Source: CAVPEV01 sp963703555
GTDB lineage: Bacteria; Actinomycetota; Actinomycetes; Actinomycetales; Cellulomonadaceae
Assembly (NCBI GenBank): GCA_963703555.1
Contig: CAVPEV010000017.1
Location: 1-64,000 of the forward strand
Reading direction: 5' to 3'
DNA length: 64,000 nt
Shown here: positions 37,130-45,692 of the stretch, piece by piece
Layout: every line of letters starts with the position of its first letter
Numbering within the stretch: position 1 is the stretch's first letter
Translations under genes and position numbers: made by a program
The notes under the pieces: generated by a model
What the model was told of the DNA's origin: nothing
Seen by the model: the letters and a program-made list of their open reading frames with translations, nothing else
Database searches by the model: none

Positions 37130-39934
37130 GTGACACGCGACACCGGTCCCGGCCAGCCGTCGCCTGCCGAGCGGTATGCCGCCGCCCGGCGCAGGCTCAG
37201 CCGCGGATACCCCCGGCTGGCAGCCTTCCGCGAGCAGCTCGGCTTCCCGCTGGACGACTTCCAGCTGCAGGCCTGCCAGGCGCTCGAGCGGGGCAGCGGG
37301 GTCCTCGTGGCCGCACCGACCGGTGCGGGCAAGACCGTCGTGGGGGAGTTCGCGGTGCACCTCGCCCTGGCCGGCGGGCACAAGGCGTTCTACACCACCC
37401 CGATCAAGGCCTTGTCGAACCAGAAGTACCACGACCTGGTGCGCACCTACGGCCCCGACCGGGTGGGCCTGCTCACCGGTGACACCACCGTCAACGGCGA
37501 GGCGCCGGTCGTCGTCATGACCACCGAGGTGCTGCGCAACATGCTCTACGCCGGGTCCCCGACGCTGCAGGGTCTCAGCCACGTCGTCATGGACGAGGTG
37601 CACTACCTGGCGGACCGGTTCCGGGGACCGGTCTGGGAGGAGGTCATCCTCCACCTGGCCGAGGACGTCGCCCTGGTGTCGTTGTCGGCCACCGTGTCCA
37701 ACGCCGAGGAGCTGGGCGACTGGCTCACCGCGGTGCGCGGCGACACCGAGGTGGTCGTCAGCGAGCACCGGCCGGTCCCGTTGGGCCAGCACGTGCTCGT
37801 GGAGGGGCGCCTGCTCGACCTGTATGCGGGCCACGTGGACCCCACCGACCCGGGTCCGGACCACCCGGTCAACCCCGAGCTGGTCGCCCTGCTGCGGCCG
37901 CCGGCCCCCGTCGGGGTGGGACCGGGCCGTCGGCACGGACCGGGGGAGCGGGGGTACCGTGGGCGACCGGCTGGACGGCGCTCCACGCCCCGCTGGGCCA
38001 CCGTGGGCCTGCTCGACGACGCCGGGCTGCTGCCGGCGATCTTCTTCATCTTCTCCCGGGTCGGCTGCGACGCCGCCGTCGCCCAGTGCGTCGCCGCTGA
38101 CCTGCACCTGACGACGCCGGCCCAGGCCGACGAGATCCGCCGCATCGTGGAGGCCCGGTGCGCCGCGTTGCCGCCCGCGGACCTGGGCGTGCTGGGCTAC
38201 TGGGGCTTCCTCGACGCCCTCAGCCGGGGCGTGGCCGCCCACCACGCCGGCATGCTCCCGCTGTTCAAGGAGGTTGTCGAGGAGCTGTTCACGCTCGGCC
38301 TGGTGCGGGTGGTGTTCGCCACCGAGACCCTCGCCCTCGGCATCAACATGCCGGCGCGCTCGGTGGTGCTCGAGCGGCTCGTCAAGTGGGACGGTTCCCA
38401 GCACGTGGCCCTCACCCCGGGGGAGTACACCCAGCTCACGGGTCGCGCGGGCCGGCGGGGGATCGACCCGGAGGGGCACGCCGTGGTGGTCGACCACCCG
38501 GGCCTGGACCTGCGCGCCCTCGTGGGGCTGGCCTCCCGGCGGCTGTACCCGCTGAGGTCCTCGTTCAGCCCGACGTACAACATGGCCGTCAACCTGGTCG
38601 CCCGGGTCGGCCGTACCCGGGCCCGCGAGGTCCTGGAGATGTCGTTCGCGCAGTTCCAGGCCGACCGCGGGGTCGTCGACCTGGCCCGGACCGCCCAGGC
38701 CCAGTCGGAGGCCCTGGTCGGCTATGCCCGCGCCATGCAGTGCCACCTGGGCGATATCGGCGAGTATGCCAGGCTGCGCCAGGAGCTGCGCGACCGGGAG
38801 CGTGCGGCCGACCGGCAGGTGACCGGCCCCGACCGGGCCGTGGTCCGCACGCTCGGCGGCTTGACGGCCGGACAGGTGGTCACCTACCGGACCGGCCATC
38901 GGCCCCGGCAGGCGGTCGTGCTCGAGGTCGCCGGACCGGGCGGATTCGCCGGGCCCCGGGTGACGCTGCTCACCGCGGACCGCCAGATCCACCGGGTCAC
39001 GGCCGCCGACCTCAGCGACCTGCGCACAGCGGGCCGGCTGCGGCTGCCCTCCGGCGGCTGGCGATCGGCGGCCGCGCGGCGCGACATCGCCGGACGGCTG
39101 CGCCGTGAGCTGGACGAGCACCCGCCCATGGACGCCGCCCCGTCGACCCGGCACCGCGCCTCGCCCGGCGCGGACGACGCGGACGACGCGGAGCTGGCCG
39201 CGCTGCGCCGCCGGCTGCGCGCGCACCCGTGCCACCGGTGCCCGGACCGGGAGGAGCACCTGCGCTGGGCCGACCGGTGGCACCGGCTCGATGCGGATCA
39301 CACCGCGCTGCTCGCCCGCATCGAGGGCCGGACCGGGTCGATCGCCGTGGTCTTCGACCGGGTGTGCGAGGTCCTTGCCGAGCTCGGGTACCTGGCCACC
39401 GACGCGCACGGCGAGAGCGTCGTGACGGACCAGGGGGAGTGGTTGCGCCAGGTCTACGCCGAGGACGACCTCCTGCTCGCGGAGTGCGTCCGGCGCGGCG
39501 CCTGGGACGGCCTGGACGCCGCGGGGCTGGCTGCGGTGATCTCGACGGTCGTCTACCACGCCCGGCGCGACGACCGCGAGGACGAGGCCCACGTCCCGGG
39601 CGGCCCCGGCGGCCGGCTGTGGAGAGCGCTCGACGCCACCGTCCGCATCTGGTCCCAGCTCGACGACCTGGAGCACGACCACGGGCTGAGCGCGACCGGT
39701 CCGCTGGACCTCGGTCTGGTCGGCCCGGTGCACCACTGGGCGTCGGGGCGCAGCCTCGACGCGGTGCTGCGGGACAGCGACCTGGCCGCCGGCGACCTGG
39801 TGCGCTGGTGCAAGCAGGTCGTCGACGTGCTCGACCAGCTGCACCAGGCCGCACCGCAGGAGCAGCTGCGGGACACGGCGCACCGGGCGGTGGCGGCGGT
39901 CCGTAGGGGTGTGGTGGCCTACTCGTCGGTCTGA
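37130..39934 (+). CDS. helY: Ski2/Mtr4-like DEAD/DEAH RNA helicase HelY
   Basis: 934 aa. Walker A AAPTGAGKTVVGEFAVHLAL (about 63-82), motif II DEVHYLAD, motif III LSATVSNAEELGDW. C-terminal helicase motifs include TLALGINMPARSVVLERL and QLTGRAGRRGIDPEG. A DSHCT-like C-terminal domain follows. Same position as Rv2092c beside tatC in M. tuberculosis. A GC-rich insert of about 25 residues (near 265-290, PGRRHGPGERGYRGRPAGRR) lies between the RecA-like lobes. Leaderless GTG start (TAGGGT six bases before). Likely role in RNA processing. Confidence 0.93.
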   Translation: MTRDTGPGQPSPAERYAAARRRLSRGYPRLAAFREQLGFPLDDFQLQACQALERGSGVLVAAPTGAGKTVVGEFAVHLALAGGHKAFYTTPIKALSNQKYHDLVRTYGPDRVGLLTGDTTVNGEAPVVVMTTEVLRNMLYAGSPTLQGLSHVVMDEVHYLADRFRGPVWEEVILHLAEDVALVSLSATVSNAEELGDWLTAVRGDTEVVVSEHRPVPLGQHVLVEGRLLDLYAGHVDPTDPGPDHPVNPELVALLRPPAPVGVGPGRRHGPGERGYRGRPAGRRSTPRWATVGLLDDAGLLPAIFFIFSRVGCDAAVAQCVAADLHLTTPAQADEIRRIVEARCAALPPADLGVLGYWGFLDALSRGVAAHHAGMLPLFKEVVEELFTLGLVRVVFATETLALGINMPARSVVLERLVKWDGSQHVALTPGEYTQLTGRAGRRGIDPEGHAVVVDHPGLDLRALVGLASRRLYPLRSSFSPTYNMAVNLVARVGRTRAREVLEMSFAQFQADRGVVDLARTAQAQSEALVGYARAMQCHLGDIGEYARLRQELRDRERAADRQVTGPDRAVVRTLGGLTAGQVVTYRTGHRPRQAVVLEVAGPGGFAGPRVTLLTADRQIHRVTAADLSDLRTAGRLRLPSGGWRSAAARRDIAGRLRRELDEHPPMDAAPSTRHRASPGADDADDAELAALRRRLRAHPCHRCPDREEHLRWADRWHRLDADHTALLARIEGRTGSIAVVFDRVCEVLAELGYLATDAHGESVVTDQGEWLRQVYAEDDLLLAECVRRGAWDGLDAAGLAAVISTVVYHARRDDREDEAHVPGGPGGRLWRALDATVRIWSQLDDLEHDHGLSATGPLDLGLVGPVHHWASGRSLDAVLRDSDLAAGDLVRWCKQVVDVLDQLHQAAPQEQLRDTAHRAVAAVRRGVVAYSSV

Positions 39935-39988
39935 CCGGGATGCCGGGCACGCTGCGGGCGCACACGCCCGTGGGTACGCTCCTGGTCC

Positions 39989-41254
39989 GTGACCTCCACG
40001 CTGTACCGCCACGGCGTCGTGCACTCCCCACAGGACCCGTTCGCCGAGGCACTGCTGGTCGCGGACGGCGTGATCGCCTGGCTGGGTGCCGACGACACCG
40101 CCGCGGGGATGACGGCCGACGAGGTGGTGGACCTCGACGGCGCCCTGGTCACGCCGGGCTTCGTCGATGCGCACGCCCACCTGCTGGCCACCGGTCGGGC
40201 GCTCGCTCGCCGGGCTGGGGAACCGGCCGACCCGACCGACGCCGTCGACGCGGTGCACGACACGCTGGTCCGCCGCGCCCTCGCCGCAGCGGCGGCCGCG
40301 GGCATCGTGTCCGTGCACGACCACAGCAGCCCGGCGGTGGAGACCCGCTCCGGGCTCGCCCGCACGCTCGCCCGCACGGCCGACCCGTCGACCGGGCTGG
40401 CCCATGTGGTCGGCTACCGGTCCGAGCTGTGCGCGACCCCCGAGGACGCCGCCCGGCTGCGTGCTGCGGTGCCCGGTCTCACCGGCGTGGGGGGTGACCC
40501 GTGCGGCACGCCGACCACCGACGCCGACGTCGCGGCCCGGGTCGGCCTGTCGGCGGAGCAGGTCGCCCGCCACGTCGCCGCGGCGGCGAGCGCCGGCCTG
40601 CAGGCCGTGCTGCAGGTGCTCCCCGGCGCCGGTCTGCAGCCGGTGCTCGACGGCCTGCGGGCGGTCGCGGCACGCGACGGGCTGCGGGCGGTGCACCGGG
40701 CCCGGGTGCGGCTGGAGGGGGCGACCGCCGTCTCGCCGTCCGACCTCGCCGCGCTCGTACCGCTCGGCGTACGGCTGAGCGTCCAGCCGACCTCCGACGG
40801 CTCGGTCGCCCCGTTCGCCGACATCGCCGCGGCGGGCGTGCCGGTGGGGCTGGGGTCCGCCGCGCCCGTCCACCGGTTCGACCCGTGGGCGCAGGTCCGC
40901 GCTGCCGTCTGGCACCCGGACGTGCGCCAGCGGGTGTCGGCACGGTCGGCGTTCCGTGCCGCGACCCGAGCCGGTTGGCGGCTGGCCGGTGACGACACGG
41001 CGGGGGAGCTGCGGACCGGGGCGCCCGCACACCTGGCGGTGTGGCGCGCCGAACGGCTCGGCGTGCAGGGCACCGGCCGATCCGTGTGGAGCACGGACGC
41101 CCGCGCCGGCACGCCGCTGCTGCCGGACCTGTCGCCGGACGCGCCGGCGCCCCGCTGCCTGAGCACCGTGCGTGCGGGGGTCGTGCTGTACGACGCGCTG
41201 GGCGCACCCGGGCCGAAGAGCATCGACTCGTCTCGGCGGATGCCGGGCCGGTGA
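39989..41254 (+). CDS. amidohydrolase-family protein with eroded active site
   Basis: 421 aa, amidohydrolase 3/YtcJ-like by its N-terminal VDLDGALVTPGFVDAHAHLLATG and overall order, but short for YtcJ (about 540 aa). The expected LEH metal ligand reads VRLEGATAV, and the expected GSDAPV catalytic aspartate reads GSAAPVHRFDPW. Two metal or catalytic residues therefore look lost. TACGCT lies eight bases before the GTG. It follows helY closely and precedes lnt; its role, perhaps non-enzymatic, is unknown. Confidence 0.75.
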   Translation: MTSTLYRHGVVHSPQDPFAEALLVADGVIAWLGADDTAAGMTADEVVDLDGALVTPGFVDAHAHLLATGRALARRAGEPADPTDAVDAVHDTLVRRALAAAAAAGIVSVHDHSSPAVETRSGLARTLARTADPSTGLAHVVGYRSELCATPEDAARLRAAVPGLTGVGGDPCGTPTTDADVAARVGLSAEQVARHVAAAASAGLQAVLQVLPGAGLQPVLDGLRAVAARDGLRAVHRARVRLEGATAVSPSDLAALVPLGVRLSVQPTSDGSVAPFADIAAAGVPVGLGSAAPVHRFDPWAQVRAAVWHPDVRQRVSARSAFRAATRAGWRLAGDDTAGELRTGAPAHLAVWRAERLGVQGTGRSVWSTDARAGTPLLPDLSPDAPAPRCLSTVRAGVVLYDALGAPGPKSIDSSRRMPGR

Positions 41255-41291
41255 TCTGCATGAATGGCGCTGACCTGCACCGATGGTCATC

Positions 41292-41319
41292 TTGACAGCC
41301 CGGGCGGGCAGGGTACGTT
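41292..41319 (+). promoter_or_regulatory. near-consensus promoter TTGACA-16-TACGTT upstream of lnt
   Basis: TTGACA at 41292-41297 and TACGTT at 41314-41319 with 16 bases between. This is the best sigma-70-type match noticed in the window. It would give lnt a leader of about 150 bases (41326-41477), in which I see no convincing ORF. Confidence 0.6.
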
Positions 41320-41465
41320 CTCTTCCCATAGCACTTCCCCGTCGCCTCGACGTGCGCACCGCGATGGAGGGGTCCCGCCCGATCAGGCCCGCCGTTCCAT
41401 AGACAACGGACAGCCGTCCGGTACGAAGGACGTGCGGGCTGGTCGGTGCGGACAGCCCCGAGGCG

Positions 41466-41471
41466 TAGCCT
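41466..41471 (+). promoter_or_regulatory. second, leaderless-type -10 TAGCCT for lnt
   Basis: TAGCCT ends six bases before the lnt GTG, so lnt may have both a long-leader and a leaderless transcript. Confidence 0.45.
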
Positions 41472-41477
41472 GCACCG

Positions 41478-43040
41478 GTGCCCGCCCGTGTCCCCTCCCG
41501 CTGGGGAACCCTGGCCCTGGCAGCCGGGGGAGGGGCACTGACCTGGGCGGCCTTCCCCGACGTCGGAGCCTGGGGTGCCGCGTATCTCGGCGTGGCCGCC
41601 CTCTACCTTGCGCTGCGTCGCGACAGCGCGCGGTGGAACGCACTCGTCGGGCTCGTCTGGGGACTTGCCTTCTTCGGCCCACTGATCACCTGGGCAGCCA
41701 CCGCGGTCGGTCCGGTGCCGTGGATCGCGCTCACCGTGGCCGAGGCGTGCTACGTGGCGCTCTTCGGCGCAGCCTGGTCGTGGGCCCGGCGGGGCACTGC
41801 GGTGTGGCGCACCCGTGGTCTGCAGCTCGTGGTGTTCGTCCTCGTCTGGGTCGCCGTGGAGGAGCTGCGGTCCACCTGGCCGTTCGGCGGGTTCCCGTGG
41901 GGACGGCTCGCGTTCTCCCAGGCCGACGCGCCGCTGGGCGCCCTGTCCTGGCTGGGTGGGACGCCGCTGGTCTCGGCGGCCGTGGCCGGCGTCGGCGTGG
42001 CCCTCGCCCAGGCGCTGCTCGCCGCGCGCCGGCTCCGGCTCAGCCAGGTGCTCGTCTGCACGGCTACGGCGGGCGCGCTTGCCCTGGTCGGCCTGCTCAT
42101 CCCGCTGGACACCCGCGCCCAGGCGGGCGTGCTGCGCGTCGGCGCCGTGCAGGGCGACGTGCCGGACCGGGGTCTCGACTCGTTCGACGAGCCGCGCCAG
42201 GTCCTGGCCAACCACCTCGCGGGGACGCACGCGCTGGCCGGCCAGGTCGCCGTGGGGGACCTCGACCTCGTGCTCTGGCCGGAGAACGGCTCGGACATCG
42301 ATCCGCAGGTGGACGCCGCCGCCGGCCGGGACATCGACGCCGCCGCGCGGGCCGTCGGGGCGCCCATCCTCGTCGGCACCATCGAGTACCCACCGAGCGG
42401 CGGCCGGTACAACACGTCGCTGCTCTGGGAACCCGGGGTGGGCCCGGTGGCGCGGTACTCCAAGCAGCACCCCGCCCCCTTCGCCGAGTACATCCCGATG
42501 CGCTCGGTCGCCCGCCGGTTCTCCTCCGCCGTGGACCTGGTGAGCACGGACATGCTGCCCGGTCACGGTCCCGGGGTGGTACCCCTGGAATCGGCCCGGC
42601 TCGGGCGCACGGTCCGGCTCGGGGACGTCATCTGCTTCGAGGTCGCCTACGACCCGCTGGTCCGCGAGGCGGTGCGGCGCGGGGGAGAGGTGCTCGTCGT
42701 CCAGACGAACAACGCGACCTTCGGCCGGTCCGCCGAGTCGACCCAGCAGCTGGCGATGTCCCGGCTCCGGGCGATCGAGCACGGCCGGGCCACCGTGCAG
42801 ATCTCCACCGTGGGCGTCAGCGCCGTCATCGCACCCAACGGGACGGTCGTCGAGTCGACCGGGCTGTTCGAACCGGCCCAGCTCGTCGGGACCCTGCCGT
42901 TGCGCACCTCGTTGACGCCGGCGGCCCGGATGGGATCGTGGCCGCCCCTCGTGATGTCGATCCTGGCACTGGGCACGGTGCTGACCGGGATGGCCGGCGC
43001 ACGGCTGGTGCGCCGTGACGAACGCGATGAAGGAGTCTGA
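41478..43040 (+). CDS. lnt: apolipoprotein N-acyltransferase
   Basis: Acylates the N-terminal cysteine of lipoproteins at the membrane. 520 aa: six or so membrane helices in the first ~200 residues, then a nitrilase-like domain with the catalytic triad Glu in LWPENGSD, Lys in YSKQHPAPFAEYIP and Cys in DVICFEVAYD. A last helix (PLVMSILALGTVLTGMAGA) closes it. In M. tuberculosis this domain is fused to Ppm1 (Rv2051c); here they are separate. Stop and ppm start overlap by one base. Confidence 0.94.
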   Translation: MPARVPSRWGTLALAAGGGALTWAAFPDVGAWGAAYLGVAALYLALRRDSARWNALVGLVWGLAFFGPLITWAATAVGPVPWIALTVAEACYVALFGAAWSWARRGTAVWRTRGLQLVVFVLVWVAVEELRSTWPFGGFPWGRLAFSQADAPLGALSWLGGTPLVSAAVAGVGVALAQALLAARRLRLSQVLVCTATAGALALVGLLIPLDTRAQAGVLRVGAVQGDVPDRGLDSFDEPRQVLANHLAGTHALAGQVAVGDLDLVLWPENGSDIDPQVDAAAGRDIDAAARAVGAPILVGTIEYPPSGGRYNTSLLWEPGVGPVARYSKQHPAPFAEYIPMRSVARRFSSAVDLVSTDMLPGHGPGVVPLESARLGRTVRLGDVICFEVAYDPLVREAVRRGGEVLVVQTNNATFGRSAESTQQLAMSRLRAIEHGRATVQISTVGVSAVIAPNGTVVESTGLFEPAQLVGTLPLRTSLTPAARMGSWPPLVMSILALGTVLTGMAGARLVRRDERDEGV

Positions 43041-43816
43041 TGCCTGAGCACCTCGACGCCCCTGGACGAGTCCTTGTCATCATGCCGACCTACGACGAGC
43101 GGGAGAGCCTGCCCGCGTCGGTCGAGGCGCTGCGGGCCCACGTGCCGGCGGCCGACCTGCTCGTCGTCGACGACGCGTCGCCGGACGGCACCGGGACGCT
43201 CGCCGAGGAGCTGGCCGTGGCCGACGAGCGCGCGCGCGGCCGCCGCGCGGTGCACGTGCTGCACCGCGCCGGCAAGGAGGGCCTCGGGCCGGCCTACCTG
43301 GACGGCTTCCGGTGGGGGCTGCAGCGCGGCTACGACGCGCTCGTCGAGATGGACGCGGACGGCTCGCACCGGGCCGTGGACCTGCCGCGGCTCATCGCCG
43401 CGCTCGCCGACGCCGACCTGGTGATCGGGTCGCGCTGGGTCCCCGGGGGCCGGGTCGTCGACTGGTCGGTGCCCCGCCAGGCGCTCTCCCGCGGGGGGAA
43501 CACCTACGCCCGGGTGATGCTCAGGCTACCGTTGCGCGACGCCACGGCCGGGTTCCGGGCCTACCGCGCCGCGACGCTGCGCACGCTGGACCTCGGGCAG
43601 GTCGAGTCGCACGGGTACTGCTTCCAGATCGACATGGCCCGGCGGGTCGTCGGCGCGGGCCTGGTCGCGACCGAGGTGCCCATCACGTTCGTCGAGCGCG
43701 CGCACGGGTCGTCCAAGATGAGCAGTCACATCGTGGCGGAGGCGCTGGTCAAGGTCACCGGCTGGGCCGTCGAGGACCGGTGGGGCCGCACGACGAGGAG
43801 TCGTCGTGCGCACTGA
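43040..43816 (+). CDS. ppm: polyprenol-phosphate mannosyltransferase
   Basis: GT2 enzyme making polyprenyl-phosphate-mannose for lipoglycans and protein O-mannosylation. 258 aa: VLVIMPTYDERESLP at the start, the acidic LVVDDASPDGTG and VEMDADGSHRAVDLPRL (metal site), and RAHGSSKMS near the end. No C-terminal membrane domain. It follows lnt with TGATG overlap, as expected from the mycobacterial fusion. Its 3' end faces rbpA. Confidence 0.93.
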   Translation: MPEHLDAPGRVLVIMPTYDERESLPASVEALRAHVPAADLLVVDDASPDGTGTLAEELAVADERARGRRAVHVLHRAGKEGLGPAYLDGFRWGLQRGYDALVEMDADGSHRAVDLPRLIAALADADLVIGSRWVPGGRVVDWSVPRQALSRGGNTYARVMLRLPLRDATAGFRAYRAATLRTLDLGQVESHGYCFQIDMARRVVGAGLVATEVPITFVERAHGSSKMSSHIVAEALVKVTGWAVEDRWGRTTRSRRAH

Positions 43817-43831
43817 GGCGACGACGGCTCC

Positions 43832-43848
43832 ACGCACCCGGTGTGCGT
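43832..43848. terminator. hairpin between convergent ppm and rbpA
   Basis: ACGCAC-CCGGT-GTGCGT forms a perfect 6-bp stem in the 36-bp gap. There is no U-run on either strand, so termination is only inferred from position. Confidence 0.35.
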
Positions 43849-43852
43849 CTCG

Positions 43853-44197
43853 TCAGGCGCTGCGGCGCAGCTTCCCGGTGCGCAGCAGGTCGAGCCGCTC
43901 GTCGAGCAGCTCCTCCAGCTCGGCGATCGTCCGGCGCTCGAGCAGCATGTCCCAGTGGGTGCGCTGGGGCTTCGTCGGCTTGGGGTCCGGCCGCTGCGCG
44001 TCGCGCAGCACCGCCTGCGCGCCGCACCGGCACTCCCACAGCACCGGGACGTCCGCCTCCGCGGCGAACGGCAGGATCGTGGTATGCCCGTTGGGACAGT
44101 CGTAGTGCGCCTGGAACCGGGGGGCGAAGTCGACGCCCTCCTCCGACTCCATGCTCTGGGTGCCGATGCGCATGCCGCGCAACGAGCGATTCGGCAT
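43853..44197 (-). CDS. rbpA: RNA polymerase-binding protein RbpA
   Basis: Binds primary sigma factor and RNA polymerase to stabilise the open complex; confers rifampicin tolerance in some actinobacteria. 114 aa: N-terminal NRSLRGMRIGTQSMESEEGVDFAPR, zinc-like CPNGHTT and CRCGAQ in the core domain, then the sigma-interacting helices THWDMLLERRTIAELEELLDERLDLLR. The ATG follows GGAGGT. A SigR-type promoter lies upstream, matching known rbpA control in Streptomyces. Confidence 0.95.
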   Translation of the reverse strand: MPNRSLRGMRIGTQSMESEEGVDFAPRFQAHYDCPNGHTTILPFAAEADVPVLWECRCGAQAVLRDAQRPDPKPTKPQRTHWDMLLERRTIAELEELLDERLDLLRTGKLRRSA

Positions 44198-44260
44198 GGG
44201 TGACCTCCGTGCTCGGTGTGTCCGGCGAACCTGCCGGTCCGGGGACCTTCCGCCCATGAC

Positions 44261-44286
44261 AACGCGCACCTGAGGGCTCGTGTTCC
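44261..44286 (-). promoter_or_regulatory. SigR/SigH-type promoter for rbpA (GGAAC-N18-GTT)
   Basis: On the minus strand GGAAC (44286-44282) is followed after 18 bases by GTT (44263-44261), the thiol-stress sigma consensus GGAAY-N18-GTT. The start would be near 44255, about 58 bases before the rbpA ATG. Confidence 0.65.
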
Positions 44287-44383
44287 GGCTGACCGGTGAA
44301 GGTGTGGTGAACCCCGGGCGTCCCGCCGGAGTCGGACCCTCCGTCGCGCGCGCCGCGCGTGCCGCCCCGGGGCGGCCCCGCCG

Positions 44384-45487
44384 TCAGGCGTGGGTGAGGT
44401 CCACCGCGCGGACCACCACCCCGGCATCGTCGGCACCGTCCGTGCGCCACCGGCGCTGGCGCACGGCGCCGTTGCCCCGGGTGAAGACGTCCTGCACGCC
44501 CTGCCCGACGGCGTCCAGATCGCCGTTGCGCTCCAACGCGGGCCGCACGTGGTCGACCAGCTGACCGACGACCTCCAGGGCCGGCGCCGGTCGCCCGGAC
44601 AGCGGGCTGACCAGGTCCCCGCCCACGCCCGACAGCGCGGCCTGCCACGCCGCGAGCCGGATGACCTCCGAGCGTGCCAGCGCGCCGGACGGGCCGGTGG
44701 ACTCCGTGCGCGGGTCCACCGCCGTGTCGGCCAGGGCGCGGACGAGCGCCGCCAGCAGCACCGCGTCGGGGGCCTCCAGGCACACGTCGGCCACCCGGAC
44801 CTCGACGGTCGGGTAGCGGGCCGACAGCCGGGCGTCGAAGTAGACCATCCCCACGTCGAGGATCGTGCCGCTGGCCAGCAGCGCATCGACCACCGCCTGG
44901 TAGGAGGCCGCGTCACCGAAGGGCTCGGGCGTGCCCGCCGTCGGCCAATGGCTCCACACCTGGGACCGATAACTGGCGTAGCCGGAATCCCGGCCCTGCC
45001 AGGACGGGCTGTTGGCGCTCAGCGCCAGGAGCACCGGGGTCCACGGCCGGAGGTGGTCGATGACGACGACGCCCTCCTGTGCGGACTCCACGCCGACGTG
45101 CACATGGCAGCCGCAGGTCAGCTGCTCCCGCGCCAGCTGGCCGAACACGGCGCGGATCCGCTCGGAGCGCCGGTTGGCGATGACGAGCCCCTCGACCTGC
45201 TGGGGGGCGGTCGCCAGGGCGACCACCCGCGCCCCGGCATGACGGGCCGAGGTGTCCGCCCGGCCGCGTCCCGCCCGCACCTCGCCCAGCAGCTCCGGCA
45301 GCGTCGCGCACGGCCGGGTCGAGGTCTCCACCTGCTGCTGGGTGAACTCCTTCTCCAGGCCGCCACCGGGGCCGTCGTGCTCGGCCCCCCTGGCGGACGC
45401 GTGCTGGAGCACCGCAGCAGCCACCGCCCGCGGCACGCCGGCCGGCGAGACGAGCAAGAACTCCTCCTCGACACCCATCGTGCGCAC
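44384..45487 (-). CDS. YbdK-type carboxylate-amine ligase (glutamate-cysteine ligase 2)
   Basis: GCS2 family; YbdK has weak glutamate-cysteine ligase activity, and actinobacterial members may serve unknown substrates. 367 aa: RTMGVEEEFLLVSPAG at the start with metal glutamates, LEKEFTQQQVETSTRP, and CGCHVHVGVESAQEGV and VEVRVADVCLEAPDAVLLAALVRAL later. GTG at 45487 is chosen because the family starts M/V-RTxGVEEE; the ATG three codons in is the alternative. The frame opens further upstream to 45565 without conservation. A palindrome lies 190 bases upstream. Confidence 0.85.
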   Translation of the reverse strand: MRTMGVEEEFLLVSPAGVPRAVAAAVLQHASARGAEHDGPGGGLEKEFTQQQVETSTRPCATLPELLGEVRAGRGRADTSARHAGARVVALATAPQQVEGLVIANRRSERIRAVFGQLAREQLTCGCHVHVGVESAQEGVVVIDHLRPWTPVLLALSANSPSWQGRDSGYASYRSQVWSHWPTAGTPEPFGDAASYQAVVDALLASGTILDVGMVYFDARLSARYPTVEVRVADVCLEAPDAVLLAALVRALADTAVDPRTESTGPSGALARSEVIRLAAWQAALSGVGGDLVSPLSGRPAPALEVVGQLVDHVRPALERNGDLDAVGQGVQDVFTRGNGAVRQRRWRTDGADDAGVVVRAVDLTHA

Positions 45488-45673
45488 GTGCTCAGTCTGG
45501 TCGTCCGGCAGCCCTGCTGTCGCGGCGACCGGGTCAACCGTGCATGGCGGGCCTCGGGGCCGCACTGTGCCGCCGGTTCGATCTGGGGCGTGGCCGGCGT
45601 CGACCAGCAGCGCGAACTGTTGGGGCCGAGCCGGCCGACGTGCCCTCTTCCCGGGTCCGTCCTGTTAGCCGAT

Positions 45674-45692
45674 AAGTCACATTATGTCACTT
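45674..45692. promoter_or_regulatory. 19-bp near-perfect palindrome upstream of the ligase gene
   Basis: AAGTCACATTATGTCACTT equals its reverse complement except at positions 5, 10 and 15. It stands out as AT-rich and overlaps the GNAT stop codon. It could be an operator of the minus-strand ligase gene. Confidence 0.35.

Noticed and set aside
36719..41359. 1,546-codon open frame on the minus strand
   Set aside because: It is a shadow of tatC, helY and the amidohydrolase gene in high-GC DNA. It has no recognisable domains, while the plus-strand genes do.
44287..44383. GC-rich inverted repeats as an intrinsic terminator of the ligase gene
   Set aside because: Several short G/C stems but no U-run on the transcribed strand; nothing specific can be called.
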